Assembly (NCBI RefSeq): GCF_013114825.1 | Contig: NZ_JAAVLX010000001.1 | Coordinates: 434,001-498,000 of the forward strand | DNA: 64,000 nt | Source of the DNA: Bradyrhizobium australiense | Lineage (GTDB): Bacteria > Pseudomonadota > Alphaproteobacteria > Rhizobiales > Xanthobacteraceae | Reading direction: 5' to 3' | Shown: in pieces, positions 54,125-63,524 of the stretch | How the letters are laid out: the number at the start of each line of letters is the position of its first letter | Numbering within the stretch: the stretch's first letter is position 1 | Notes under the pieces: generated by a model | Databases searched by the model: none | Told to the model about the DNA's origin: nothing | What the model saw: the letters and a program-made list of their open reading frames with translations, nothing else | Program-made: the position numbers and the translations under genes

Positions 54125-54246
54125 GGCGACCGTCCCGCGCCTCTCCGCCTTAATGCGCAGAGAGCGGCGACGTTCCTCCATCAAGCCGCGGTGAGCAGGC
54201 GGTTATGCCGTGCCGGAGAGCGGTGCTGATTGATGGCGGCTATCTA

Positions 54247-55176
54247 TTACCGTCCCCAGCGCAACACCACGGGATCGAGCTGGCGGGCGATCTCGATCAG
54301 ACCGGCGCGAGCCGCCGGGTGAATCCGTTGCAGGGGGTGACGAACCGCGTCCGAACCGATCACGCCGCCTTCCTTCATCAGGATCTTGGCAGCCTGCAAC
54401 CCGCACTGGCGGTTCTCGTAATTAATCAGCGGCAGCCAGCGCGCATAGGCCGCCATCGCTTCCTCGCGTCGCCCCGCGAGATAGGGATCGACGATTTGCC
54501 GGATGCCGTCAGGGTAGCCGCCCCCCGTCATGGCGCCGGTCGCCCCGGCGTCGAGATCGGCCATCAGTGTGATGGCTTCCTCGCCGTCCCACGGTCCTTC
54601 GATGCTGTCGCCGCCGGTCGCGATGAGGTCGCGCAGCTTGGCCGCCGCCATCGGCACCTCGATCTTGAAATAGCTGATGTTCGAAATCTCCCGCGCCATG
54701 CGCGCCAGCAGGTCGACCGAAAGCGGCGTCCCGGCAACCGGCGCATCCTGGATCATGATGGGGATGTCGATGGCGTCGGACACGGTGCGGTAGAAGTCGA
54801 AAATAGCCTTTTCCGGCACGCGGAAAGTGGCGCCGTGATAGGGCGGCATCACCATCACCATCGCAGCCCCCGCGTCCTGCGCTTGGCGGCTGCGCTCGGC
54901 GCAGATGCGCGAGCCGAAATGCGTCGTCGTGACGATCACGGGCACGCGGCCGGCGACGTGCTCCAGCACAGCATGCATCACCTGTTCGCGCTCGGCATCG
55001 GTCAGCACGAACTGCTCGGAGAAATTGGCTAGGATGCACAGCCCGTTCGAGCCGGCATCGATCATGAAGTCGATACAGCGGCGTTGGCCCGCGAGGTCGA
55101 GCTCGCCCCACTCGTCGAAGATGGTCGGGGCGACGGGGAAAACACCGCGGTAGGGTCGTTGTGCAGTCGAGGTCAT
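54247..55176 (-). CDS. DapA/NAL-superfamily lyase, catalytic Tyr motif altered
   Basis: This 309-residue (beta/alpha)8 protein is of the dihydrodipicolinate synthase/N-acetylneuraminate lyase superfamily: GVFPVAPTIFDEWGELDLAG, ILANFSEQFVLTDAEREQV and the Schiff-base lysine K171 in ISYFKIEVP. The usual Y-N-x-P segment that carries the catalytic Tyr reads IQDAPVAGT here, so the Tyr is absent. It likely cleaves or dehydrates a pyruvate-derived sugar acid or aromatic-derived intermediate rather than making dihydrodipicolinate. It is divergent from the CoA-transferase gene. Confidence 0.85.
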   Translation of the reverse strand: MTSTAQRPYRGVFPVAPTIFDEWGELDLAGQRRCIDFMIDAGSNGLCILANFSEQFVLTDAEREQVMHAVLEHVAGRVPVIVTTTHFGSRICAERSRQAQDAGAAMVMVMPPYHGATFRVPEKAIFDFYRTVSDAIDIPIMIQDAPVAGTPLSVDLLARMAREISNISYFKIEVPMAAAKLRDLIATGGDSIEGPWDGEEAITLMADLDAGATGAMTGGGYPDGIRQIVDPYLAGRREEAMAAYARWLPLINYENRQCGLQAAKILMKEGGVIGSDAVRHPLQRIHPAARAGLIEIARQLDPVVLRWGR

Positions 55177-55284
55177 TTCTGGATGTTCCGTTCAAAGAGG
55201 ATCAGCGATTGTATGGTCATCCAATTCATTCATCAACATGATAGAAGTTCGGCATAATCGAGCAGCGAGACAAAGGAAAAATCG

Positions 55285-56469
55285 ATGGGGGGAGTTCTGG
55301 AGGGCGTTCGCGTCCTCGATTTCGGGCGTTATATCGCGGGGCCTTACTGTGCGACATTGCTGGCGGAGTTCGGTGCGGAAGTCATCCGCGTGGAAAAGCG
55401 CGACGGCAGCGAGGACCGTTTTGTCGCACCCGTCGGTGAGGGCGGCGAGGGCGCGCTGTTCCTGCAGGTCAACCGCAACAAGAAATGCATCACGCTCGAT
55501 CCGATGAAGCCGCAAGGCCAGGAGGTGATGCGCCGGCTGCTTGCGACATCAGACGTCGTGGTCGCCAATCTGCCGCCGCAGACGCTGCGCGCGATGAGGC
55601 TCGACTACGACTCGCTGAAGGCGATCAAGCCGGACATCATCCTGACGACGGCGACCGCCTTCGGTGGGCCAGGGCCGTGGTCCGATCGCGTCGGCTTCGA
55701 CGGCGTTGGGCAGGTGATGTCGGGCGCGGTGTACATGACGGGCAAGGGCGATCCGCCGTATCGCGCCGCCGTGAATTGGGTTGATTTCGGCACGGCGCTG
55801 CATTGCGCCTTCGGTACGCTCGTCGCGCTGATCGAGCGCGGCAAATCCGGGCGAGGGCAGATTGTCGAGGGCGCGCTGCTCGCGACCGCACTCTCCTTCA
55901 CCAACGCGACCCTGATCGAGCAGGCGGTGATATCAGCCAACCGCGTGCCCACTGGCAATCTTGGCCAGACCGCGGCGCCCGCCGACATCTACCGTACCAG
56001 CGACGGCTGGGTGCTGTGCCAGGTCACCGGCCACCCGCTGTTCATCCGCTGGGCCAGATTGATGGGCGAGGAGCACTGGCTCAGCGATCCCCGCTTCGCC
56101 GACGACATCAAGCGCGGCGACCACGGACTGATCATCAGCGAACGGATGGCACGCTGGTGCGCCGAGCGCACCACGCAGGAAGCTGTCGATACGCTCGGCC
56201 AAGCGATGATCCCAGCCGGTCCGGTCTTGAGCCCGCAACAGGCACTGGAGCATCCGCACATCCGCACCACCGGGTTCATGCAGGATGTCGACTATCCCGG
56301 TTTGCCGAACCCCGCGCCCACGGCGCGCGCCGCGGTGCGGCTGTCGGAAACTCCAGGCGAAATCGTTTCGCGCCCGCCGACCCTCGGCGAGCACACCGAT
56401 CGCGTGCTGGCCGATATCGGCTACGACGCGGCCGCGATTGCAGCGCTGCGGAGAGACGAGATTATCTGA
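55285..56469 (+). CDS. Class III CoA-transferase (CaiB/BaiF family)
   Basis: This 394-residue protein has family III CoA-transferase signatures: LEGVRVLDFGRYIAGPYCAT, LLAEFGAEVIRVEKRDG, LQVNRNKKCITLDPMKP and a catalytic Asp in VNWVDFGTALH. It swaps CoA between acids, probably activating the substrate of this catabolic cluster with a CoA ester donor. Normal length. It is divergent from the DapA-like gene and followed by a 930 bp repeat-rich region before the SDR gene. Confidence 0.9.
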   Translation: MGGVLEGVRVLDFGRYIAGPYCATLLAEFGAEVIRVEKRDGSEDRFVAPVGEGGEGALFLQVNRNKKCITLDPMKPQGQEVMRRLLATSDVVVANLPPQTLRAMRLDYDSLKAIKPDIILTTATAFGGPGPWSDRVGFDGVGQVMSGAVYMTGKGDPPYRAAVNWVDFGTALHCAFGTLVALIERGKSGRGQIVEGALLATALSFTNATLIEQAVISANRVPTGNLGQTAAPADIYRTSDGWVLCQVTGHPLFIRWARLMGEEHWLSDPRFADDIKRGDHGLIISERMARWCAERTTQEAVDTLGQAMIPAGPVLSPQQALEHPHIRTTGFMQDVDYPGLPNPAPTARAAVRLSETPGEIVSRPPTLGEHTDRVLADIGYDAAAIAALRRDEII

Positions 56470-56478
56470 TGTAGACGT

Positions 56479-56571
56479 GTAGGGTGGGCAGGAGCGCTAG
56501 CGACGTGCCCACCATTTTTACGTCGAGCGCGCTTCTTGATGGTGGGCACGCTACCGCTTTGCCTACCCTAC
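56479..56571. repeat. Imperfect inverted repeat (hairpin)
   Basis: The left arm GTAGGGTGGGCAGGAGC and GTGCCCACCA pair with TGGTGGGCAC and GCCTACCCTAC, making a ~90 bp cruciform directly after the CoA-transferase stop. It may act as a transcription terminator. Confidence 0.65.
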
Positions 56572-56629
56572 GGACTGGCGCTTCCTCCGCATGAGGTCTG
56601 CCATCTGTGATGTCGTATGTGACTGCCCG

Positions 56630-57060
56630 ACGGGCAAATCACCAAAAGTATGTCCAGCCCTTCCAGCAAAAATATTCCGCTTAACTTCGAAAGCAAATCA
56701 TCTGCATAACTCCGGCTGTCTCACCCGATTGAGGGGCGGCTCGCGATCGTCACGAACGTGCGGTGAGATGCGATGGACGCAGAGGGCGCGCTAGACGTAC
56801 GCGCCGGACGCGTACGGCGAAGTCGTGTGGTCCTGGCGCCGCGGTGCTGGCGCTAAGTTTCACGGGTTATCTCGTGGAGCGACGGTGGCAAAAGAGCCGT
56901 TCACCGGCGAGAGCTCGAAGTAAGCCGTAAAGCCATTGCGCAGGGAAGGCCGGGATGCTCCCGCTGTACCTGTATGCTCGTGTGCGTGCTCTTAGTGCGC
57001 AAGTGCACACGAGACCGCGGGTGCAGCAAGCACCCGGTCTTCCCTGCGCCCTCTGAATGA
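56630..57060. repeat. Structured dispersed repeat, nested hairpins
   Basis: Outer arms GCGCAGGGAAG (56938-56948) and CTTCCCTGCGC (57039-57049) pair exactly. Inner arms CTCGTGTGC (56977-56985) and GCACACGAG (57005-57013) also pair exactly. The upstream part is a GC-rich stretch that recurs in related genomes from memory; it might be a degenerate mobile or ncRNA-like unit. Confidence 0.55.
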
Positions 57061-57128
57061 GAGGGCGGGAATTCTGAAGCAAACCTCGGGCAGATCGTGC
57101 CGCGAGATCGCGAAACTATACCCACCGC

Positions 57129-57206
57129 CATTGCGAGGAGCGAAGCGACGAAGCCATCCATTCCGCGGCATGTGGCGCTATGGATTGGTTCGCTTCGATC
57201 GCAATG
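57129..57206. repeat. Inverted repeat (REP-like)
   Basis: CATTGCGAGGAGCGAAGC with CCATCCAT at 57129-57161 faces ATGGATTGGTTCGCTTCG and CGCAATG at 57180-57206, forming a long hairpin with a short loop. Confidence 0.65.
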
Positions 57207-57401
57207 ACGTGGAGAGAGCGGTGGCTACATCCTTCGAGACGGCGCATTCGCGCACCCTAAAGATGAAGTTCTGAGACCCTCAGGGAGGAGCGCGGCAGCG
57301 CGTCTCGAACTATGAGGCCCAAACCGAAGCCACGGCCCCTTCCTTGCAAAAGCTTGAGGTTTAAAATATATGCTTGAACCCTCATCCTGGAGGCATAACC
57401 G

Positions 57402-58163
57402 ATGTCCCAATTGTCGCGTTCCTCCCATGCGCTCGTCACCGGCGGCGGGCGGGGCATTGGCCTTGCGATATCGGCGGCGCTGTCGAAGGCAGGCGCAACA
57501 GTGACGGTGCTCGGCCGCAATCGCGCGACATTGGATGAAGCCGTTGCATCGGGCGCGGCGCAGTTTGCGGCCGTAGCGGATGTCGCCGACCAGGCATCGG
57601 TCAAATCGGCGATTGCCGAAGCCGCCGCGCGGCAGCCGATCGATATCCTCATCGCCAATGCGGGCGCGGCGGAGTCAGCGCCATTCGGCCGCTCCGATGC
57701 GGCGTTGTTCCAGCGGATGATGGACGTCAATTTCATGGGTGTGGTTCATGCCGCGCAGGCGGTATTGCCGGGAATGGTGGAGCGCCGCCGCGGCCGGATC
57801 GTCGCCGTCGCGTCGACCGCTGGCCTGAAAGGCTACGCCTATGTCTCGGCCTATAGCGCCGCCAAGCATGCGGTGATCGGCCTCGTCCGTTCGCTGGCGC
57901 TGGAAACCGCAAAGAGCGGCATCACCGTGAACGCGGTGTGTCCCGGCTTCACCGAGACCGATCTGCTCGAAGGCTCGATCGACAACATCATCAAAAAAAC
58001 CGGCCGCAGCCGCGATCAGGCGATTGCGGAGTTGTCGAAGCACAATCCGCAAGGACGCCTTGTGGCGCCGTCGGAAGTGGCCGATGCCGTGCTCTGGCTC
58101 TGCGGCGAAGGTGCCGGCGCCGTCACGGGACAGGCCATCGCGGTTGCCGGCGGCGAGGTCTGA
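57402..58163 (+). CDS. SDR-family oxidoreductase
   Basis: This 253-residue short-chain dehydrogenase has the NAD(P) motif TGGGRGIG (residues 14-21), NAG in LIANAGAAES, the catalytic Ser in VAVASTAGL and Y-x-x-x-K in YSAAKHAV. The C-terminus GQAIAVAGGEV is typical. In CoA catabolism it may oxidise a 3-hydroxyacyl-CoA. The ribosome-binding site CTGGAGG precedes the ATG, and the gene is 33 bp before the hydratase gene. Cofactor and exact substrate are not determined. Confidence 0.88.
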   Translation: MSQLSRSSHALVTGGGRGIGLAISAALSKAGATVTVLGRNRATLDEAVASGAAQFAAVADVADQASVKSAIAEAAARQPIDILIANAGAAESAPFGRSDAALFQRMMDVNFMGVVHAAQAVLPGMVERRRGRIVAVASTAGLKGYAYVSAYSAAKHAVIGLVRSLALETAKSGITVNAVCPGFTETDLLEGSIDNIIKKTGRSRDQAIAELSKHNPQGRLVAPSEVADAVLWLCGEGAGAVTGQAIAVAGGEV

Positions 58164-58196
58164 CCGACCAACAATATTGCAATACAGGGAGATCTC

Positions 58197-59033
58197 ATGA
58201 GCAAGCCTGCCAATCCCGTCACGCTGCCGCTGGCCGACTATTCGCCGAAGAATTTTCTGCTGGCGGTCGTCGATCGCGTCGCCACGGTGACGCTCAATCG
58301 TCCCGAGCGCAAGAATCCGCTGACGTTCGAAAGCTATCGCGAACTCACCGACTTCTTCCGCGCCTGCGCGATGGACGATGAGGTCAAGACCATCGTCGTG
58401 ACCGGCGCGGGCGGCAATTTTTCGTCCGGCGGTGACGTATTCGAGATCATCGGTCCCTTGATTCAAATGGACACCAAGGGGCTCACCGCGTTCACCCGCA
58501 TGACCGGTGACCTGGTGAAAGCGATGCGGGCCTGCCCGCAGCCGATCGTGGCCGCCGTCGAAGGCATCTGCGCCGGCGCCGGCGCGATCATCGCCATGGC
58601 GTCGGATTTGCGCCTCGCGGCGACAGGCGCCAAGGTCGCCTTCCTGTTCAACAAGGTCGGGCTCGCCGGCTGCGACATGGGCGCCTGCGCAATCCTGCCG
58701 CGCATCATCGGGCAATCACGGGCGTCGGAACTGCTCTACACCGGCCGCTTCATGACAGCGGAGGAGGGCGAGAAATGGGGCTTCTTCAGCCGCATCGTCA
58801 CGGCGGAACAGGTGCTGCCGCAGGCGCAATTATTGGCCAAGCAGATTGCGGAGGGGCCGACTTTCGCCAACACCATGACCAAACGCATGCTGGCGATGGA
58901 ATGGGCGATGTCGGTGGAGGAAGCGATCGAGGCCGAAGCGGTGGCGCAAGCGCTCTGCATGACCACGGAAGATTTCGCGAGGGCGTTCGAGGCGTTCTCG
59001 AACAAGCGTACCCCGGCGTTCCAGGGGAATTGA
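58197..59033 (+). CDS. Enoyl-CoA hydratase/isomerase family protein
   Basis: This 278-residue crotonase-fold protein has oxyanion-hole sequences [16 protein letters not shown] and [20 protein letters not shown], then [20 protein letters not shown]. It hydrates or isomerises an enoyl-CoA. The second oxyanion strand carries a Gly-rich stretch instead of the common AGGG, as in several aromatic-ring hydratases. CAGGGAGATCTC is the ribosome-binding site. Between the SDR and the fused hydroxylase, it probably acts on the ring-cleavage product. Confidence 0.88.
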   Translation: MSKPANPVTLPLADYSPKNFLLAVVDRVATVTLNRPERKNPLTFESYRELTDFFRACAMDDEVKTIVVTGAGGNFSSGGDVFEIIGPLIQMDTKGLTAFTRMTGDLVKAMRACPQPIVAAVEGICAGAGAIIAMASDLRLAATGAKVAFLFNKVGLAGCDMGACAILPRIIGQSRASELLYTGRFMTAEEGEKWGFFSRIVTAEQVLPQAQLLAKQIAEGPTFANTMTKRMLAMEWAMSVEEAIEAEAVAQALCMTTEDFARAFEAFSNKRTPAFQGN

Positions 59034-59045
59034 CGGACGTTAACC

Positions 59046-59132
59046 GTAGCCCGGGTGCAGCGAAGCGAAACCCGGGACCACTGCCTCACCTGGCGAGAAC
59101 CCCGGATTGCGCTTCGCTTCATCCGGGCTACG
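59046..59132. repeat. Inverted repeat (hairpin) between hydratase and hydroxylase
   Basis: CGTAGCCCGG with GCGAAGCGAAACCCGG pairs with CCGGATTGCGCTTCGC and CCGGGCTACG. A separate repeat family from those at 56.5-57.2 kb. Confidence 0.65.
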
Positions 59133-59211
59133 AACGGGCCCCTTGCCCGAATATTATTTTATGCTTAAAGTAATTTCCGGACTAGCCAGACAGCCTGTTC
59201 GGAGGCGGCAG

Positions 59212-61560
59212 ATGAAGATCGCGATTATCGGCGGCGGACCGGCCGGTCTCTATGCCGCGATCCTCTTGAGGAAACAGCGGCCGCAGGCCGAGATCACCGT
59301 CTATGAGCGCAACCGCGCCGACGACACCTTCGGCTTCGGCGTCGTCTTCTCCGACGCCACGCTGGATAATTTCGAAAAGTACGATCCGCCGAGCTATCGC
59401 CGCATCACCGAGGAATTCGCCTATTGGGACGACATCGCCGTGCATTTCCGCGGCACCGTCCACCGCGTCGGCGGCAACGGCTTTTGCGGCTGCTCGCGCC
59501 GCACGCTGCTGTTGATCCTGCAGGAGCGCGCGCGCGAACTCGGCGTGACGCTTTTGTTCGAAATCGACATCGATGACGAGGCCCGCCTCGCCGACGCCGA
59601 TCTCATCGTGCTGGCCGACGGCATCAACAGCCGCTTCCGCGACAAGCACATCGAGCATTTCCAGCCGCAGATCGATCTCCGCTCCAACAAGTTCGCGTGG
59701 ATGGGCTCGACCCGGCCACTCGACGCCTTCACCTTCATCTTCCAGGAGACCGAGTGGGGCCCGTTCATCGCGCACGCTTATCAGTATGAAGCCGGGCGCT
59801 CGACCTGGATTTTCGAGACCGATGCCGAAACCTTCCAGCGCGCTGGGCTTGAAGGCTTGAACGAACAGCAATCCGCCGATCGCATGGCGGAAATCTTCGG
59901 CTGGTACCTCGAGGGCCATCCGCTGCTGATCAACCGCTCGATGTGGCGCAATTTCCCGATGATCCGCAGCCAGCGCTGGGTCAAGGACAACATGGTGCTG
60001 CTGGGCGACGCCAAGGCGACCGCGCACTTCTCGATCGGCTCCGGCACCAAGCTCGCGATGGAAGACGCGATTGCGTTAGCCGATGCGATGGCGCAGGCGC
60101 CGACCGTCAACGCCGCGTTGCAGAGCTACGAGCAGGGGCGGCGCGAGGAGGTCGAGAAGACCCAGCACGCGGCCGACGTGTCGCTGGTCTGGTTCGAGCA
60201 TGTCGACCGCTTCTGGGATTTCGATCCCGTGCAGTTCGCGTTCGGCGTCATGACCCGCGCCAAGGCGATCACCTACGATAATTTGACGCTGCGCGCGCCG
60301 GAATTCGTCCGTGAAGTCGACAAGGCATTTGCAAAGCAGGTGCGTGCGAAGGGCTTTGACGTTGATCTCGACAAGCCCGTGGCACCGATGTTCCAGCCAT
60401 TGAAACTGCGCGAGATGAAAGTGGCGAATCGCGCGGTGGTCTCGCCGATGTGCATGTATTCGGCGAAAGAGGGTGTGCCCGGCGATTTTCATCTCGTGCA
60501 TTACGGCTCGCGCGCGATCGGGGGTGCGGGTTTGATCTTCACGGAGATGACCTGCGTCGGCCGCGAGGCCCGCATCACGCCCGGCTGCACCGGTCTGTGG
60601 AACGACGAGCAGCAGGCGGCCTGGACGCGCATCGTCGAGTTTGTCCACGCCAATTCGTCGGCAAAGATTTGCTTGCAGCTTGGCCACGCCGGCCGCAAGG
60701 GCGCGACCAAATTGATGTGGGAGGGCATGGACCGGCCGCTGGAAGAGGGCGGCTGGGACGTGATCTCGGCCTCCCCATTGCCCTACTTCCCCGACAGCCA
60801 GGTGCCGCGCGAAATGGATCGCGCCGCCATGGACCGCGTCAAGGCCGAGTTCGTGGCGGCGACATTGCGCGGCGTGGCCTGCGGCTTCGATATGCTGGAG
60901 CTGCACTGCGCCCATGGCTATCTGCTGGCGAGCTTCGTTTCGCCGCTGACCAACACGCGCACTGACGAATATGGCGGCACGCTCGCCAACCGGCTGCGCT
61001 ATCCACTCGAAGTGTTCGAGGCAATGCGCGCAGCGTGGCCGGCGCACAAGCCGATGTCGGTGCGCATCTCCGCCACCGACTGGGCCGCGGGCGGCATCAC
61101 CGGCGACGATGCGGTCGCGGTCGCGCGTGCGTTCGGCGAGGCCGGCGTCGATCTGGTCGATGTCTCCACGGGCCAGACCGTGCGCGACGCCCAGCCGGTC
61201 TACGGCCGTATGTTCCAGACGCCGTTTTCCGATCAGGTCCGGAATGAAGCCCGCGTCGCCACCATGTGCGTCGGGAACATCACGACCGCGGATCAGGTGA
61301 ACACGATTTTGGCCGCCGGCCGCGCCGACCTCGTCGCGTTGGGCCGGCCGCATCTGGTCGATCCGTCCTTCACGATGCGGGCGGCCGCCTGGTATGGCGC
61401 CGATATTGCCTGCCCGCCGCAATATTTACCGGGCAAGGAACAGATCTTCCGCAACAGCGTGCGCGACCGGCAGGATTTCGAGGACCTCAAAGTTAAGGCT
61501 AAACCGAAAACCCGCGCCGAGCTGAAAGCCGAGGCGACAAAGCCGCTTGCAGCCGAATAG
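59212..61560 (+). CDS. Fused aromatic acyl-CoA hydroxylase and OYE-like reductase
   Basis: This 782-residue protein combines an FAD monooxygenase (1-385; GGGPAG at 8-13, [35 protein letters not shown]) with an Old Yellow Enzyme/NADH:flavin oxidoreductase domain (from about 400; [58 protein letters not shown]). This order is known for 2-aminobenzoyl-CoA monooxygenase/reductase and is also annotated as bifunctional salicylyl-CoA 5-hydroxylase/oxidoreductase. It hydroxylates an ortho-substituted benzoyl-CoA and may reduce the ring. ATG 59212 has GGAGGCGGCA upstream; the longer frame covers the hairpin. Substrate choice (2-amino or 2-hydroxy) cannot be settled. Confidence 0.9.
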   Translation: MKIAIIGGGPAGLYAAILLRKQRPQAEITVYERNRADDTFGFGVVFSDATLDNFEKYDPPSYRRITEEFAYWDDIAVHFRGTVHRVGGNGFCGCSRRTLLLILQERARELGVTLLFEIDIDDEARLADADLIVLADGINSRFRDKHIEHFQPQIDLRSNKFAWMGSTRPLDAFTFIFQETEWGPFIAHAYQYEAGRSTWIFETDAETFQRAGLEGLNEQQSADRMAEIFGWYLEGHPLLINRSMWRNFPMIRSQRWVKDNMVLLGDAKATAHFSIGSGTKLAMEDAIALADAMAQAPTVNAALQSYEQGRREEVEKTQHAADVSLVWFEHVDRFWDFDPVQFAFGVMTRAKAITYDNLTLRAPEFVREVDKAFAKQVRAKGFDVDLDKPVAPMFQPLKLREMKVANRAVVSPMCMYSAKEGVPGDFHLVHYGSRAIGGAGLIFTEMTCVGREARITPGCTGLWNDEQQAAWTRIVEFVHANSSAKICLQLGHAGRKGATKLMWEGMDRPLEEGGWDVISASPLPYFPDSQVPREMDRAAMDRVKAEFVAATLRGVACGFDMLELHCAHGYLLASFVSPLTNTRTDEYGGTLANRLRYPLEVFEAMRAAWPAHKPMSVRISATDWAAGGITGDDAVAVARAFGEAGVDLVDVSTGQTVRDAQPVYGRMFQTPFSDQVRNEARVATMCVGNITTADQVNTILAAGRADLVALGRPHLVDPSFTMRAAAWYGADIACPPQYLPGKEQIFRNSVRDRQDFEDLKVKAKPKTRAELKAEATKPLAAE

Positions 61561-61775
61561 CGTGAATGGCAGGCTCCGGCTCAGTCCCTCCCTCTCCCTG
61601 CTCTTCGCGGGGTCGAGACGAGCGAAGCTCGCTGTTAGAGGGGCGGGGTGAGGGGCTGTGACCGTGAGCAGTGAACGCGGTGAGTCGGATACCCCCTCAC
61701 CCGGATCGCAACAGCGATCCGACCTCTCCCCGCAATCGGGGCGAGGTAAAGAATAGAGCTTGAGTGGAGTAGCGC
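61561..61775. repeat. Intergenic repeat between hydroxylase and monooxygenase
   Basis: Short repeated motifs (CCCTCCCTCTCCC, GAGGGGCGGGGTGAGGGG, CCCCCTCACCCGGATCGC, GATCCGACCTCTCCCC) alternate on both strands, forming inverted pairs. No gene is visible here. Confidence 0.5.
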
Positions 61776-63029
61776 ATGAAAGCGATCATCGTCGGAGGCG
61801 GCATCGGAGGCCTTACCACCGCGCTGATGCTGCGCGCCCGCGGTATCGACTGCGAATTGCTCGAGCAGTCCGACAGCATCCGCGAGCTAGGCGTTGGCAT
61901 CAACACGCTGCCGCATGCGATCAGAGAATTGACCGGCCTCGGCCTCTTGGACCGGCTCGATGCCGCCGCAATCCGCACCGATCAATTGTACTATCTCAAC
62001 CGCCACGGCCAGGAAGTCTGGCGCGAGCCGCGCGGCCTCGATGCCGGCCACGACGTGCCGCAATTCTCGGTCCATCGCGGCCGCCTGCAAAGCGTGATCC
62101 ATCGCGCCGTCGAGGAACGTCTCGGCGGCGAGGCGATTCACACCGGTTGCCGTCTCGGCGCCTTTGCGCAGCACGAGGGCGGGGTGGTGGCGCACTTCTT
62201 CGACCGCACCGGCGCCCACGTCAAAACCGCGCGCGGCGATATTTTGATCGGCGCCGACGGCATTCACTCGCGGGTGCGCGAAATGCTGTTTCCGGACGAA
62301 GGCCCGCCGTGCTGGAACGGCTTGATGCTGTGGCGCGGCGCGCGCGACTGGCCGGCCTTCCTGACTGGCCGCTCGATGATCGTGGCCGGCGGGCTGAATG
62401 CCAAGGTCGTGGTCTATCCGATTGCGGAAGGCTCGAGTCCGTCGACCCGGCTGACCAACTGGGCCGTGATGGTGAAGATCGGCGACGGCAATTCGGCGCC
62501 GCCGCGCCGCGAGGACTGGTCGCGGCCCGGCAAGCGCGAGGAATTGATGCCGCATGTCGAGCGGTTCAAGGTGCCGTATGTCGACGTGCGCAGTTTGATC
62601 TCGGCAACGCCGGAATTTTACGAATATCCATGCTGCGACCGCGATCCGCTCCCGTACTGGACCTGGGGACGGGTGACGCTGCTCGGCGACGCCGCGCACC
62701 CGATGTATCCGGTCGGCTCCAACGGCGCCTCGCAGGCAATCCTCGACGCCCGCGCGCTGGCCGATGAACTGGCGCGCAGCGAGCATCCGCGTCAGGCGCT
62801 GGTGGCCTATGAGAAGAAGCGCCTGCCGATGACGGCCGAGATCGTGCGCTCCAATCGACGCGGCGGCCCCGAGGGCGTGATCGACGCGGTCGAGCAGTTG
62901 GCGCCGGACGGCTTCACCGATATCGAGAAGGTGCTGAGCCACGCCCAGCGCGAGGCGATCGTGCGCGGCTACGCCTCCAAGGCCGGCTTCGCCCCGCCGC
63001 CGCTCGGGCTAGCGGCGGTGCGGACATAA
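61776..63029 (+). CDS. FAD-dependent aromatic monooxygenase-like protein
   Basis: This 417-residue flavoprotein has the FAD motif VGGGIGG (5-12), DG in LIGADGIHSRVR and GDAAHPMYPVGSNGASQAIL. It is of the class A, PhzS/3-hydroxybenzoate 6-hydroxylase type. Substrate is probably a small hydroxyaromatic or its derivative. It may act before or after the fused enzyme. The ATG lies in GTAGCGC context with no strong ribosome-binding site. Confidence 0.85.
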   Translation: MKAIIVGGGIGGLTTALMLRARGIDCELLEQSDSIRELGVGINTLPHAIRELTGLGLLDRLDAAAIRTDQLYYLNRHGQEVWREPRGLDAGHDVPQFSVHRGRLQSVIHRAVEERLGGEAIHTGCRLGAFAQHEGGVVAHFFDRTGAHVKTARGDILIGADGIHSRVREMLFPDEGPPCWNGLMLWRGARDWPAFLTGRSMIVAGGLNAKVVVYPIAEGSSPSTRLTNWAVMVKIGDGNSAPPRREDWSRPGKREELMPHVERFKVPYVDVRSLISATPEFYEYPCCDRDPLPYWTWGRVTLLGDAAHPMYPVGSNGASQAILDARALADELARSEHPRQALVAYEKKRLPMTAEIVRSNRRGGPEGVIDAVEQLAPDGFTDIEKVLSHAQREAIVRGYASKAGFAPPPLGLAAVRT

Positions 63030-63049
63030 CGCCACCGGGCTACGCGCGC

Positions 63050-63505
63050 TCACGCCCCCGGAGGCGGCGGCAGGAAGTGGATGTTGTGTTCGGCCGCCAG
63101 CGCTACCACCGCGTCCGGCGTCTGCTCCTTCATGTTGTGGATCGCCCAGAACAGATCATAGAGCCGCCGCGTCGGCGACACCCAGAACAGCGTCTTCGCG
63201 GTCCGTCCCGACTTGTTGAAGATGCCGTGCGGCTTGCCCATTGGCAGCCGAACCAGATCGCCGGGCGTCGCCTGGGTGTCGGCGCCGTCGAGGAAGAAAT
63301 CGAGCTGGCCCTCCAGGATATAAAGATATTCGTCCTGGTCGGGATGGATGTGCGGCGGCACGAACGTCTCGGGCGGGAACGTCGCGTGCCACGAGAAGGA
63401 ATGCTCGGTGACGTTCTTCGGCACATAGGTCTGGCCGAGAATGCTCCAGGAAATTCCCTGGATGCCTTCATTGGCGCGGGTGATGCCGGCGATTTCGGTC
63501 TTCAT
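63050..63505 (-). CDS. Single-domain cupin protein
   Basis: This 151-residue protein has the cupin motif VPPHIHPDQDEYLYILEG with the metal-binding His/His/Glu set and a second motif MGKPHGIFNKSGRTAKTLF. Proteins of this shape include quercetin dioxygenase-like and mononuclear iron enzymes. It is convergent with the monooxygenase gene. Enzyme or sensor role is undecided. Confidence 0.8.
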   Translation of the reverse strand: MKTEIAGITRANEGIQGISWSILGQTYVPKNVTEHSFSWHATFPPETFVPPHIHPDQDEYLYILEGQLDFFLDGADTQATPGDLVRLPMGKPHGIFNKSGRTAKTLFWVSPTRRLYDLFWAIHNMKEQTPDAVVALAAEHNIHFLPPPPGA

Positions 63506-63524
63506 GTGTTGCTCCCTTCAAACA

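Larger units (their letters stand above)
56470..57401. repeat. Cluster of dispersed Bradyrhizobium-type repeats
   Basis: No gene is present. Three hairpin families lie in a row: an inverted repeat at 56479-56571 (GTAGGGTGGGC/GCCTACCCTAC-type arms), the structured segment at about 56630-57060, and a third inverted repeat at 57129-57206. They are listed separately. Confidence 0.7.

Noticed and set aside
60076..61422. Long open frame antisense to the hydroxylase/reductase fusion (448 codons)
   Set aside because: It lies fully inside a well-supported gene, has Arg/His-rich composition and no family resemblance, and follows from high-GC codon bias.
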